Below are positions 16,326 to 24,596 of a stretch of DNA of 40,764 nucleotides, in pieces (the stretch's first letter is position 1; every line of letters begins with the position of its first letter). The DNA is from JANXQE01 sp035651635. Lineage in GTDB: Bacteria > Verrucomicrobiota > Verrucomicrobiia > Limisphaerales > UBA8199. The position numbers were made by a program, and so were the translations under genes. The notes under the pieces were generated by a model, which did not search any database, was not told the DNA's origin, and worked only from the letters and a program-made list of their open reading frames with translations. The stretch is from assembly GCA_035651635.1 (NCBI GenBank), contig DASRFK010000254.1, positions 1 through 40,764 of the forward strand. Reading direction: 5' to 3'.

Positions 16326-17750
16326 TTAGAGGTTGGGAAAGCGGGCTTTGTCCATTTGCTGGATGCCCTGCAGAGCGATCTTGACCACAATTGGCGGATT
16401 CTGGGCGAGTGCGGCCGTCATCGCGGCGGCACTGGAACGATGAAGATCTAGAATGAATTGGTCAAGCGCGGCGGGGTCGTCGGGCGGGGTGAAACCGTCG
16501 AGCGTGAAGGGAGGTGCGGCGGCGAGTTGCGCGGGCGTTCCTCCGTCTTTGGCGGGCAGGCTGATGAGGTTCCCGAATAGTCCGCCCATGCTCACGTGCA
16601 TCTCATTGAGTGCCCAAGTCGTGTAGCGGGTACGGATGGGGCCGTCGGTGGAATTGCTGCGGTCCCTGGAAAGAGCGCCGCGCAAGGCCGCCAGCAGGAT
16701 ATGGTAGCGAATATTGAAAATCCGGCACAAAACGACCGCGAGCGTTTGGGTGATGCGGCTGGCTTCGACGTCGGGATTTGGATCGGCCTGGTCCGCAAGG
16801 AAAGGGGCGGTGGGCAGTTTAACGATGGGGAACTTGGTCAGATCGGCCGTGTTAAAGATTCCGAGGAATGCTTCGAAATGAGAAGGATTGGTGGGAGACG
16901 ATGTCAACCCTTCGCCCTGCCGCGCGATATCCGCGATGGTTTTGAGGGCAGTGGCGCGGGAATCGACCTTTTCGAATACCCCACCGCGCCCATGCGTCGC
17001 CTGCCATGCCGGTTCGAGAGCCGGGTCAACTTGAAACGTCGTCGCACTACCCTGACCGGGGAAGGTCACGATGTGATCTTTGGTTTCAAAACCGAGTTGC
17101 CCGGCCAATTGCTGCGCGACTTCCGGCCATTGCGAGTCGGGTTGGTCATCCTGCTGAAAGAGCCAAAAAATGCGGGCATAGATCAGACCGACGGGATGGA
17201 AGCCGTCACCGTGGGCTTGTTTGATGGGCTCCATGATGGCCCTTTGGGCAACGCTCATTTCTTCGAGCGGCGGCATTTCCGCGAGCAGAAACTCTTCAAG
17301 CACTTCCTTGGTCAATGGGCGGAGTTCAAAACGAAAAGGATCGAGCACTGAATGCGGGTCTTGGTCCTGGCGAGTCAGCGAAGGAGTGGCCCCAGCGAAC
17401 AGGAGCAGGTTCTGGACGGTGATAAGGTGACACATTTCCTGAACGGCGATGTCGCGGATCAGGGACGCTGCCGGATCGCTTCCGAGGGACAAAGCCGCGT
17501 AGAGATATTGAACCAAGAGGGCATGCTCTATCTCCGCGCCAGCGGAAAGGAGGATCTGCGCCTCTTCGAGAGGAGTCTTACCTGGAACGATAGGAGAGCC
17601 CAAAATGCGAACAGCGTCTAGCAACGAATTTTGAGTTGTTACAGGAAAGGCTACCTCAGCACTGAGTGCGGATGCGGCGAAAGCTGACTCACCGCCGTCA
17701 GACACTCGGCGCCACTCTATTTGTCCCCAAGGCTGGATTTGTCGTTTCAA
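16326..17750 (-). CDS. VioB-like ferritin-domain protein
   Basis: 474 residues, TTG start (an in-frame TAG lies seven codons upstream and no ATG is available). The segment SAGAEIEHALLVQYLYAAL (Glu75, His76), then AVQEMCHLITVQNLL (Glu105, His108), and a later QGEGL...SHFEAF block match the ferritin-like domain found in VioB (iminophenyl-pyruvate dimer synthase) and many stand-alone proteins. The Glu and His pairs would bind a di-metal site for an oxidative reaction. It is the first gene of the lodA/lodB unit, so it probably acts on the same substrate or on the maturation of the quinoprotein (inference). A second member starts at 39603. Confidence 0.87.
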   Translation of the reverse strand: MKRQIQPWGQIEWRRVSDGGESAFAASALSAEVAFPVTTQNSLLDAVRILGSPIVPGKTPLEEAQILLSAGAEIEHALLVQYLYAALSLGSDPAASLIRDIAVQEMCHLITVQNLLLFAGATPSLTRQDQDPHSVLDPFRFELRPLTKEVLEEFLLAEMPPLEEMSVAQRAIMEPIKQAHGDGFHPVGLIYARIFWLFQQDDQPDSQWPEVAQQLAGQLGFETKDHIVTFPGQGSATTFQVDPALEPAWQATHGRGGVFEKVDSRATALKTIADIARQGEGLTSSPTNPSHFEAFLGIFNTADLTKFPIVKLPTAPFLADQADPNPDVEASRITQTLAVVLCRIFNIRYHILLAALRGALSRDRSNSTDGPIRTRYTTWALNEMHVSMGGLFGNLISLPAKDGGTPAQLAAAPPFTLDGFTPPDDPAALDQFILDLHRSSAAAMTAALAQNPPIVVKIALQGIQQMDKARFPNL

Positions 17751-19015
17751 CTGAAAAATATCCCAGCACTACTAAACAGTAATGCCTTTATTCTCAAAGC
17801 AGTTCACAAGAGTACGAATGGAAGGGATCGTCGTTGGGGTAACTCCGCTTTCATGGACCCGCTAGAGGTGTCCAGCGGTGTTATGACCATGGACTGCCAA
17901 TTAAAGCATGGTGGCTCTCCCAAAAAGTGGCGGACGCCAGCCGCTACGGTGCTACAATCAATGGTTCCGCTGGCGCGCGTGGCGGCCAGCCGCCCAGTCG
18001 AGCCACTTTGGCTCGCATCACTACAGCAACCACTGAAAAGCAAAGGCACAATGCGCATTCCCTTCCGCGTAATCCATTGCAACTTTCTCACTGAAATTCG
18101 CCTTTCGGTCCGACGCTAACAACATGCGTGAATGCTTGTTTTAGCCGTTTTTGGTGGGACTGCCAGACAAAACGATCTAATTTTAACGTTCCCATGTGGT
18201 TCGGGCATCTGAGCGGAGAATGACCCGTAGGGCATTTATCGACGCAAAGGCGAGAACCCCCGGTTGCTGTCAGGTTTCAGTGGCCAAGTTCGCAGACGCC
18301 CGCCAAGCTCGGCGATGGAAGTTCCGTAAGAAAGCCGAAGTGCGTTCGCCACTATGATTCACCTGAACCTCTTAGAGCTGAAAATCTCCGAGAACACCTT
18401 CAGTCGCGTACATTTCCGTCGCTGAAAGGAACCAATGAAAGTTCCATTTTTGAGGCAATGGACCGACGAAGAACCGATTGGCGATGCCCGTAACACGCGC
18501 GAGGACGGAACGCGTTGGTCAAGAAGTTTGAAACCTGGGAAATGCAGGATTCGAATGCAACCAACGTGTCTCGTTTCTACCGCGTGCTGGTCGGACTTTA
18601 AAAAGATCCACGCGACTCATGTCCAAAAACCCGACCGACGGCCTGAACCCAAAATCGCTCGTTCCTCGCAACGCAGCTGAATGCTTTAATCCCATTCGGA
18701 TTTTAACAAACGGGTTCCACTCACCGTTGCTGCCCGAAAAATCAAACCTTAACCAGGCGGCGAAAAGATGTGAGTAATGACACGGGCCTTCGGGCCACCG
18801 GAACACACGACTCAAGGATGTTATTAATATTCAACAACTTATAAACGACCCAAAAAACCTGTAAGGTCGAACGATTCGCCACGATAGCTGTGTCAGATTT
18901 TCTAGTTGAGAATACCGCGGTCTGGGTGAGTCCGACGTTAGGACTCGTTTGAACCCGTCGAGGCCAGTAAGGCCGCGTTCCGACAACTCAGTCCGAAACC
19001 ATTAAAGAACGAACC
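17751..19015. other. Gene-poor region of about 1.27 kb
   Basis: Lies between the divergent lodA unit (minus) and the AraC-like gene (plus). It must hold the lodA promoter. Open frames on both strands (for example 17804-18091 and 18519-18815, minus) lack domains and ribosome binding sites. The 28-bp motif present at five other sites was not seen here. Probably decayed sequence. Confidence 0.5.
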
Positions 19016-19339
19016 ATGAACCAAACCAGGTTGGAGGATCGAGACTGGGAAGCTATTGCACGTGGAGCGCGGTTCCGGCCATCGGAAATGGCTGCCCGAT
19101 GCTCCGTATCTTTACGCCAGCTTGAGCGACACTTCGCAACACGTTTTCATATGACCCCAGGCCAATGGACCCGAAACTTACGGCTGCGCCTGGCCCAGGA
19201 ATTGATTTCGCATGGGTCGTCGAACAAGATTGTAGTTGCCGAACTCGGATTTCGAGACAGCCCTCACCTGTGCCGTGAATTTAAGCTAAGGTGCGGCACG
19301 ACCCCTCAGCACACTGCTCCGCGGGGCTTAAGCGGCTGA
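19016..19339 (+). CDS. Minimal AraC-type HTH regulator
   Basis: 107 residues containing almost only the AraC/XylS DNA-binding domain: first helix-turn-helix in RPSEMAARCSVSLRQLERHF, the linker TPGQWTRNLRLRLAQELI, and the second in KIVVAELGFRDSPHLCREFK. The usual effector/dimerisation domain is missing, and the C-terminal PF loop is degenerate (CGTTPQHTAP). It is the first plus-strand gene of the accessory island, and one copy of the 28-bp motif lies 39 bases after its stop. It might control the island; that is speculation. Single-domain AraC proteins of this length do exist. Confidence 0.82.
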   Translation: MNQTRLEDRDWEAIARGARFRPSEMAARCSVSLRQLERHFATRFHMTPGQWTRNLRLRLAQELISHGSSNKIVVAELGFRDSPHLCREFKLRCGTTPQHTAPRGLSG

Positions 19340-19378
19340 ATTCCGCAAACAGAACTCAAGGGTCATTCCTGTAGCCGC

Positions 19379-19406
19379 GTCGCGTTTTTACAACAACTTC
19401 GAGTTG
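19379..19406 (+). repeat. 28-bp dispersed motif, copy A
   Basis: GTCGCG, TTTTTA, CAAC, 8-nt loop AACTTCGA, GTTG. The stem bases differ from copies B-D (CAAT/ATTG) at both partners, so pairing is kept. It ends 153 bases before the start of the quinoprotein gene at 19560, in the same direction. Confidence 0.8.
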
Positions 19407-19559
19407 CGGGAACAAGTCTAGAGGGCTTAAGTAATTTGCATGCCCTCATAACAGCAGCTTAGCAGTGCTTTAAACTCGAAAGGTTGCCGCCCCGCGAAGC
19501 GCGTGCGAATGGCGAGGATTCCAGTAGCGCCGACTTGAGGCTCACATAATCTCACAAAT

Positions 19560-21344
19560 ATGAATATCGATATCGTAACCAGGTCCATTGATCCGGCGCG
19601 GACCAGCGCGAACACCGCTGAAACCGTTTTGACTCCCGCCGCTGTGAAAACACGCGGAATAAAGACTGTGTTGACGCTGCGGACGCCGGATGACCCGCGC
19701 CTGGAGGCCCAGCCTTTGTACCTTTCAGGGCTCGCTATCGGAGGTACGCCCCGAAACGTGATCTATCAAGCCACCATGGGGAATACGATTTATGCGTGGG
19801 ACGCCGACAGCGGGATCGAACTGTGGAAAACCTTTTTGGGAATGCCGATTCAAGGCACGAGCGCGATCGATGCCCATAACACGAATGTCAGGTGGGGGGT
19901 TTTGTCCACACCCATTATCGATCGAGCTGCCGGTGCTCTTTATGCGTGCGCGTGGATTAGTGCCGACAAGACTGGCAACTGGCAGACGGGGCAACATTTT
20001 CTTGCCGCTCTCGATGTGATCACCGGCAAGCTGCTAAGGCCACTGCTTCCCTTGGAAGGTGCCATGTACGATCCGGGGCACGGTTTAGCGGTACTGAAGT
20101 TCCTGAGTGCCGAGCGAAAGCAGCGCTCCGCGTTAGCGATGGTGAGTGGCGCCGTTCTCGTTGCCTTCGGAAGCATCCAGGAAACTTCCAAAACCGCGCG
20201 GGGCTGGATTATCGCGGTTGATGTGTCCAAATGGACCATAGCCGCAACGTGGGCGTCCACAGCTCGTGGCACTGGCGGCGGGATTTGGATGTCAGGTGCC
20301 GGCCCAGCGATTCAAAACGACGATTCAATCTGGGTTGTCACTGGTAACGGCGACTTCGACGGACAGGTTGACTTTAGCGAGAGCGTTGTCCGTTTGAAGT
20401 ATAAGCCCGCGGCGGGGGCAGCCAAGGCGTCAATTGCGGTGACGGGGTGGTGGACTCCCTGGACGGACGATGGCCGCACTGGCGGCCAGCCCGGAGGCGA
20501 AGCCGCCGCAGCCCTGCTTCACGCCAACCAGCCGAAAGCCTCAAATTTTCGGCCAGTGCCACATCTTGCACGACAGGGAGTACCCGCGGCGCAAATGGGT
20601 ACCGCCTGGGGGGATCAGGACCTGGGCGCCAGTGGAATCGTAATCCTGGAGCATAAGGGCATTGCCCTTGTTTCGAGTAAAGACGGGATTCTCTACACTG
20701 TTAACATGGCGAACCCGGGTAACACCATGCCTGCCGATTTGACGGTCGCGAAGGCGGCCGCAAACTATGCCAAGCTTGCCGCAGTGCCGATTCTCTACAC
20801 CTACTTTGACCCTTCAGTGGATCCCGCCACGCCCAATCCACTAAACTTGAATAAGTTGCCCGCCAATAGAACGCACCATTTGCACGGCACACCGGTCGTA
20901 TGGTCCAGCGGCAATCATGGTCTTATGCATTTCTGCGGCGGCGAGAATGGCAACGTGCGAGCCTGGTCAGTGGCCGCCAATAAATCATCCACGTACCTAG
21001 GATGCAGCGCAGCAGCAGCTTCGCCACTGGCGCAGGTCCCACCCGGAGGAATGCCAGGGTGGAGCATCGTTTTGTCTGCCAACGGGCAAAATGACGGGAT
21101 CGTTTGGGCGATGATGCCGTACGGCGATGCCAATCTGGGCTCGACCAACGGTCGGCTGCTCGCATTCGATGCCGAGAACCTCTCGAAATTTCCGGACGGA
21201 AGCGGGCAAATTGCGCCGTTGTGGGACAGCCAGGATTGGAACTGGAACTTCCTTCACCCCAAGTTCAATCGCCCGGTTGCCGTCGGAGGAAAGGTTCTTG
21301 TTCCCACTTATGACGGACGGGTGTTAGTGTTGGGGCTAGTGTGA
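19560..21344 (+). CDS. PQQ-type beta-propeller quinoprotein without signal peptide
   Basis: 594 residues. Repeated blades of the type VIYQATMGNTIYAWDADSGIELWKT (48-ish onward), VVTGNGDF, GIALVSSKDGILYTVN and LLAFDAENLS show a pyrroloquinoline-quinone-like propeller. The sequence starts directly with propeller-like sequence (SIDPARTSANTAETVL) and has no signal peptide, unlike the homologue at 31927-33759, which shares the DPARTGA...NETNLSP start and the GTGGGIWMSGAGPA / GGQMGGIWQAGNGPA segment. Whether it binds PQQ or is only structural cannot be decided from motifs. The downstream MntP-like gene follows after 15 bases. A copy of the 28-bp motif precedes it. Confidence 0.88.
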   Translation: MNIDIVTRSIDPARTSANTAETVLTPAAVKTRGIKTVLTLRTPDDPRLEAQPLYLSGLAIGGTPRNVIYQATMGNTIYAWDADSGIELWKTFLGMPIQGTSAIDAHNTNVRWGVLSTPIIDRAAGALYACAWISADKTGNWQTGQHFLAALDVITGKLLRPLLPLEGAMYDPGHGLAVLKFLSAERKQRSALAMVSGAVLVAFGSIQETSKTARGWIIAVDVSKWTIAATWASTARGTGGGIWMSGAGPAIQNDDSIWVVTGNGDFDGQVDFSESVVRLKYKPAAGAAKASIAVTGWWTPWTDDGRTGGQPGGEAAAALLHANQPKASNFRPVPHLARQGVPAAQMGTAWGDQDLGASGIVILEHKGIALVSSKDGILYTVNMANPGNTMPADLTVAKAAANYAKLAAVPILYTYFDPSVDPATPNPLNLNKLPANRTHHLHGTPVVWSSGNHGLMHFCGGENGNVRAWSVAANKSSTYLGCSAAAASPLAQVPPGGMPGWSIVLSANGQNDGIVWAMMPYGDANLGSTNGRLLAFDAENLSKFPDGSGQIAPLWDSQDWNWNFLHPKFNRPVAVGGKVLVPTYDGRVLVLGLV

Positions 21345-21359
21345 CGGTGTAGGGCTTTT

Positions 21360-22007
21360 ATGACTGCTCTATCTTTCGTAGCGCTCTTCTCTGTTTTGCA
21401 GAACATCGACAACCTGGTGCTGGCTGGCGCTTATCGTTGGCAAAGCGTTGAAATTACCAAGCATTCGAACCTTTTCATCGCCTTTTTGTCTGCGCTGTTC
21501 ACAGAGCTGGCCATTGTGGGAGCCAACTGGACTAAGACAGGAGCTTCTCTAGCGGGGTGGGACCATTACACCGAAGCCGTTGGTCGCGGAATTCTGGTGA
21601 TGATCGGAGTCTGGACGTTGATTACCCACTTTTCACGTAGTTTGTTTCCGCACTTGCACACGCCGTCGGTGGAACGGAAAGTGCACGGTGGCCTCTTCAG
21701 CATGGCAAAAATGAGTTTTCGCGAAGCGGCCGTCGTTGGGACCGCCTTGGCGGTCGATAATCTAGGTCCCTCATTCGCCTTTGGTTTGGTCAATCCGACA
21801 GGCCCAACGCTCGCGTTGACATTGTCGGCATTGACGGGTCTGGGCAGCGTCCTGGCGGTTTGGGCCGGACAAACATTGGGAGCAAAAGGCCCGCGCCAAT
21901 TGCAAAAATTTCCGCCCAAGCTTGTTGCCGGCTGCTTGATTCTTGGCATCGCCTTCTGTGATCCCGGGGATATTGCCCGCGACCATTTTCGCCTGTTGGC
22001 GAAGTAA
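21360..22007 (+). CDS. MntP/YtaF-like membrane transporter
   Basis: 215 residues with six hydrophobic segments arranged as two halves. The second half has GTALAVDNLGPSFAFG, the counterpart of the ALAVDA motif of the MntP manganese exporter and YtaF families; the first half has VLQNIDNLVLAGAY and ELAIVGANW at the matching place. The central loop is His-containing (HLHTPSVERKVHG). Metal efflux is likely, the metal is not known. Coupled to the quinoprotein gene by a 15-base gap. Manganese handling would suit a region full of oxidases, but this is inference. Confidence 0.72.
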   Translation: MTALSFVALFSVLQNIDNLVLAGAYRWQSVEITKHSNLFIAFLSALFTELAIVGANWTKTGASLAGWDHYTEAVGRGILVMIGVWTLITHFSRSLFPHLHTPSVERKVHGGLFSMAKMSFREAAVVGTALAVDNLGPSFAFGLVNPTGPTLALTLSALTGLGSVLAVWAGQTLGAKGPRQLQKFPPKLVAGCLILGIAFCDPGDIARDHFRLLAK

Positions 22008-22016
22008 CGAGGTCGC

Positions 22017-22044
22017 GTCGCGTTTTTACAATCGTTTTTGATTG
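22017..22044 (+). repeat. 28-bp dispersed motif, copy B
   Basis: GTCGCG, TTTTTA, CAAT, loop CGTTTTTG, ATTG. It begins 9 bases after the MntP-like stop and ends 112 bases before the small-peptide gene at 22157. Downstream CACAGCGAC can pair with the leading GTCGC, giving an outer stem in this copy. Confidence 0.8.
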
Positions 22045-22156
22045 CACAGCGACAGGCCGACAATTAAAACAGCTAACACGGTGCATAAAAGAGTCTGAGC
22101 CCTCCCGAATCAGCTCCGGCTCTCTTTCGTGTGCCTAGACTACCATAAGGAACTTT

Positions 22157-22369
22157 ATGCCAGAAAAACCTAGTTCAGTCTTAGTTAATGAGTTAATCGC
22201 GACCTCTGCCGAAGGAGTCCTACGCGCGCTTGAGGCCCGGGGCACGGCAAGCCAGAAGCTTTCCGTGGAGGACTTAGTAAAGAGCGGGTTCACCGTGAGC
22301 ATCCATATCATTTGCGGAGGCATCAATCCAGGGTTCTTGGCTCAACTTCGATCCGGAGACGCGCAATAA
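22157..22369 (+). CDS. Small peptide (70 aa), possible modified-peptide precursor
   Basis: AAGGA lies 5 bases before the ATG. The N-terminal two thirds (SVLVNELIATSAEGVLRALEAR) are an amphipathic helical, leader-like part; the C-terminal third has a GFTVSIHIICGG segment and the tail INPGFLAQLRSGDAQ. It is the first gene of a run with the 9-Cys protein (13-base gap) and the haem peroxidase, and follows motif copy B. I recognise no named family. A leader-plus-core layout and a Cys-rich partner suggest a modified peptide, but it could equally be a small accessory subunit. Confidence 0.7.
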   Translation: MPEKPSSVLVNELIATSAEGVLRALEARGTASQKLSVEDLVKSGFTVSIHIICGGINPGFLAQLRSGDAQ

Positions 22370-22382
22370 CAGAGGCCCAGAG

Positions 22383-22868
22383 ATGAGCGAGCAGCCGCCT
22401 GGGAGATCGCTGTGCCCAAGTGCACAACCTGAATGGCAGGGCAGTGTGGCGTTCGGAGTGGTGCGGGGCACGGCCGAGGAGCCTCGCGTCACCAACTATC
22501 CCGAGGTCCTGCCAGTCACAGAGGATCTCTTGAAACTCGCTCAACCGGTTCATCCCACTGAGGTATTCCGGTTTGCCGCGCCATGCCTGTGCCATGGGTG
22601 CGTTCACTTTAAGATCGATCGCTGCAGTTTGGTGGAGCGGATAGTTAGGATACTGCCAGAAGTCGTTCGGTCACTGCCGTCCTGCGCGATCCGGTCACAC
22701 TGTCGATGGTGGCAACAGGAAGGAGCGAATGCTTGTTTCCGGTGTCCCCAAGTTGTCACAGAAAACCATAATCCTTCAACCCTCATGAGGAAGGCAGCCG
22801 CGGTAACTCAAGTTGCGCGAGGAGAGCCGGTTTCTCGAGGCTGCCAGTCGCAAAGCGCATCACTGTAA
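22383..22868 (+). CDS. Cysteine-rich conserved protein, probable metal or Fe-S binding
   Basis: 161 residues with nine cysteines: Cys11, Cys68, Cys70, Cys73, Cys81, Cys101, Cys107, Cys118, Cys121. The spacing (CLCHGC, DRC, CAIRSHC, CFRC) suggests two metal or Fe-S sites. The segments CPSAQPEWQGSVAFGVV, EEPRV and PTEVFRFAAPC read like a conserved family; I recall similar proteins annotated as nitrogen-fixation-like, a label with no support here. No signal peptide. It lies between the small peptide and the peroxidase gene (13 and 21 bases), so it is probably translated with both. A role as a redox or maturation partner is inference. Confidence 0.75.
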   Translation: MSEQPPGRSLCPSAQPEWQGSVAFGVVRGTAEEPRVTNYPEVLPVTEDLLKLAQPVHPTEVFRFAAPCLCHGCVHFKIDRCSLVERIVRILPEVVRSLPSCAIRSHCRWWQQEGANACFRCPQVVTENHNPSTLMRKAAAVTQVARGEPVSRGCQSQSASL

Positions 22869-22889
22869 GGTTCTTAGTTATCAGCCAAT

Positions 22890-24464
22890 ATGAAAACATT
22901 TATTCCGGCACGTCCACATGGCGTCGGTCTTCGCGGCGCAAATCTCTCACGAAACTCCCCACTTTTCGAAGGTTCGTTTGGACGGATCTTCCGAGCGCTT
23001 CCCCCCGCCGATTTTGGGGATACTGATCAGGAGTCGGAAAAGGCACTCGAACTGTTGGCCAAAAGCATGATCGCAGAGCTCGACAAGACAGACCCCAAAG
23101 ATGGCCCTGATTCAGAGGAGAGTGGCATTCCTTCTATCTACACCTACTTTGGCCAGTTTATCGATCATGATCTGACGTTTGATCCGGCCAGCAGCTTGCA
23201 AAAGCAGAATGATCCGGATGCCTTGGAAGATTTCAGAACACCACGCTTTGACTTGGACAATCTATATGGACGTGGGCCGGATGACCAACCCTACTTTTAT
23301 TCGAATGGGCGAAATTTCCTGCAGGGGAAACGGCTAACCGGAGCCGCAGCCAATCCAAGGGCAAGGGATTTGCCCCGCAGTTGGGAGGAGGATCCGCTGA
23401 CAATTGATTTGGCAAAACGAGATCGCATGAAAAGGCGCGCGATTATTGGCGATCCTCGCAACGACGAGAATGTGATCGTCTCCCAACTCCAAGGCATATT
23501 TCATCGCTTCCACAACAAAGTTTCGGCGGATCACCCCGACTGGGCGTTTGCCCAGGTCCAACGCTATGTGCGATTTCATTACCAATGGGTCGTCCTGAAT
23601 GATTTCCTTCCCACGATCGTCGCTCAGGATGTGCTGAGGTTGATCGTTCCTCACGTGGTCAACGGAACAGACGTGCGTACGCAGCGACCCCACCTTGAAT
23701 TCTTTAAATGGAAGGAGGGAGCATTTATGCCGCTGGAGTTTTCCGCTGCGGCCTATCGCTTTGGACATTCCATGGTCCGTCCGGGATATCGGTTGAGCGA
23801 AACAGTCCCACCCATCGCGATTTTCGAGCATGATCCAGCTAAGGCCTTGACAGGGTTCCGTGAGTTTCCTGATAACTGGGCAATCGATTGGAACCTGTTT
23901 AGCTTTCTTGAGCCGCGGGATCCGGATAACACGACCCGGACTCAATTGGCGTACAAGATCGATACTTCCCTGGTGAACCCGCTCAGCAAGCTTCCGCCTT
24001 CGGTTGCCATCAACCCAAGTATTCTCGCGCAAAGAAACCTGCTGCGTGGCTGGCGGATGCGCCTCCCATCCGGCCAGGACGTTGCTCGAGCGATGGGGGT
24101 AGTGCCGCTCAAGGACGACGAGATTCTAATCGGTAAGTTCACAGGAGATCCGGCCGATAAGCTCACCCCTATCGTCAAAGTGCATCCGGTGTTCGCCGGG
24201 AACTGCCCGCTCTGGACGTATGTCCTTGCAGAAACTCTTGAAACGGAAACGACCGTCAAGACCACAACAAAGGATCAGAAAATCAAGACGCGGCAACTCG
24301 GCCATGTCGGAGGCCGGATCGTGGCGGAGACTTTTCTTGGTCTGCTGCTCGGTGACAGTAGCTCTTACTTGTCTCAGGATCCGTTGTGGCAGCCGGACCC
24401 GAAGTATCAGAAGTCTGGGAAGTTTGGGATTACGGAACTTGTCCGAACAGCCTTGTCCGCATAG
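22890..24464 (+). CDS. Animal-type haem peroxidase
   Basis: 524 residues, the peroxidase/cyclooxygenase superfamily. Distal histidine motif TYFGQFIDHDLTFDP (His93, Ca-binding Asp94), the GDPRNDEN segment with catalytic Arg190 and acidic partner, HNK, and the proximal histidine in RFGHSMVRPGY (His293) are all present. It oxidises halides or organic substrates with H2O2. No signal peptide. In this window it could consume H2O2 made by the LodA-like and GMC-type oxidases (inference). Third gene of the run that begins at 22157. Confidence 0.95.
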   Translation: MKTFIPARPHGVGLRGANLSRNSPLFEGSFGRIFRALPPADFGDTDQESEKALELLAKSMIAELDKTDPKDGPDSEESGIPSIYTYFGQFIDHDLTFDPASSLQKQNDPDALEDFRTPRFDLDNLYGRGPDDQPYFYSNGRNFLQGKRLTGAAANPRARDLPRSWEEDPLTIDLAKRDRMKRRAIIGDPRNDENVIVSQLQGIFHRFHNKVSADHPDWAFAQVQRYVRFHYQWVVLNDFLPTIVAQDVLRLIVPHVVNGTDVRTQRPHLEFFKWKEGAFMPLEFSAAAYRFGHSMVRPGYRLSETVPPIAIFEHDPAKALTGFREFPDNWAIDWNLFSFLEPRDPDNTTRTQLAYKIDTSLVNPLSKLPPSVAINPSILAQRNLLRGWRMRLPSGQDVARAMGVVPLKDDEILIGKFTGDPADKLTPIVKVHPVFAGNCPLWTYVLAETLETETTVKTTTKDQKIKTRQLGHVGGRIVAETFLGLLLGDSSSYLSQDPLWQPDPKYQKSGKFGITELVRTALSA

Positions 24465-24596
24465 CCAGTCGGCGCCGGCTTATTAAGCTCGATAATCGAC
24501 CAACCAGCGAAACAACAAAGGAATAAACGTAGGCGTGGCGCTAGCATTCGCTGCCAGCGTTGGATTTCGCGAAACACTGTGGAAACGAATTGAGCT

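Noticed and set aside
17804..18815. Minus-strand ORFs in the gap upstream of the lodA unit
   Set aside because: No start signals or domains; both strands open at similar length, as in non-coding GC-rich DNA.
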